This document shows, piece after piece, positions 63,220-64,000 of a stretch of 64,000 nucleotides of DNA. Under the pieces are notes generated by a model that did no database searches, was not told the DNA's origin, and saw only the letters and a list, made by a program, of their open reading frames with translations. Position 1 is the first letter of the stretch; every line of letters starts with the position of its first letter. Both the position numbers and the translations under genes were made by a program. The stretch is from Schlesneria paludicola DSM 18645 (GTDB lineage Bacteria; Planctomycetota; Planctomycetia; Planctomycetales; Planctomycetaceae): positions 1 through 64,000 of the forward strand of contig CAMBQP010000002.1 in the NCBI GenBank assembly GCA_945869955.1. Reading direction: 5' to 3'.

Positions 63220-64000
63220 TCATCACCCTTCGTCAAGTTGGCTTCGTCAAGTTGGACGGAGTCCAGGTTGGACGGAAACAGAAAATCGCACACAAGTTTT
63301 CCGTCGCGTTGTCCTCTTCGAAAGGAAGATTAGGCACCTGCCCACTCTCAGGCAAGCCTCGCGATGCGGTTTTTCGCGACGACTGCCGCTGAAAATCGGG
63401 ACGAATACCCTCTGACAAACTGCCAATTACGCGGACAACCCCGTTTTCCTCGGGGAAAAACCAAGAGGAACAGCCGGAATTCACCAAATTCCCGTCGTCA
63501 GAATCGGCATGAATTCTGAAACGAGGAAACGTTTCGGCGTCGGCAGGTGGCTGCATCGGAACTCGATCTCGCCGACCTCAAAAATTCGCCGGCCCAAAAA
63601 AGGGGCAGATCGTCGGACTTTGCATTTCGGGAAAGCCAACTTTGCATTTCGGAAAAGAGGTGATCAGGGCGAGAATTGCATTAATGCCACTTGCTGTCGG
63701 GGCGATCCTTAATTGTGATCAAGGGGTTTTCAAGATCGGTTTGACAAACTTGAATTCTCAGGATTGAGTTTTTTTGTCGATTGAGGGGCTGTCTGCGGAT
63801 TACCCGTTTGAAGGATATCCGTTTGGTTTGCAGCCCGCCCGGCGATCTCGAGGACGAACTCGCGCCAGAAACCCCACCTCAATCGACGGAATTGAGTTTT
63901 GGCCCCTTGTGATTCCTCTGAAAAGGCGATGGGGCTTGTTTGGCAGGGATTTCAGTCGTTAAACGTCTTAAAAGAGTAACGAAACGCGGTGATCGATGTC

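Overview
The gene content (two sulfatases, DUF1501, DUF1080, ThuA, PPC-domain protein, cytochrome c peroxidase) suggests a Planctomycetes chromosome. About 40 protein-coding genes can be supported, mostly housekeeping: pnp-rpsO, folD, maf, pheA, tpiA-secG, yicC-gmk-rpoZ-coaC-coaB, ftsK, rsmD, two clpP genes, recQ, comEC, sppA, and a histidine kinase/sigma-54 regulator/histidine kinase block. I found no convincing tRNA, rRNA, CRISPR array or transposase. The most interesting locus is 10131-15199. It holds an AAA/STAND-like ATPase gene overlapping a NACHT-domain NTPase gene. The NACHT reading frame is broken at a C8 homopolymer (14266-14273); removing one C fuses it in frame to a leucine-rich-repeat ORF (up to 15199). 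The result looks like a bacterial NLR-like (NACHT-LRR) immune receptor with a partner ATPase, and its LRR sensor may be switched by a homopolymer slip, a programmed frameshift, or may only appear split because of a sequencing error. Other findings: a cluster of hairpin repeats and a 44-bp inverted repeat in the largest non-coding gap (50.0-51.6 kb), dispersed repeat motifs shared between intergenic gaps, and many short tandem duplications across the window whose periods are multiples of three inside genes but not outside. All calls come from reading the supplied sequence and ORF translations; no database search was run.
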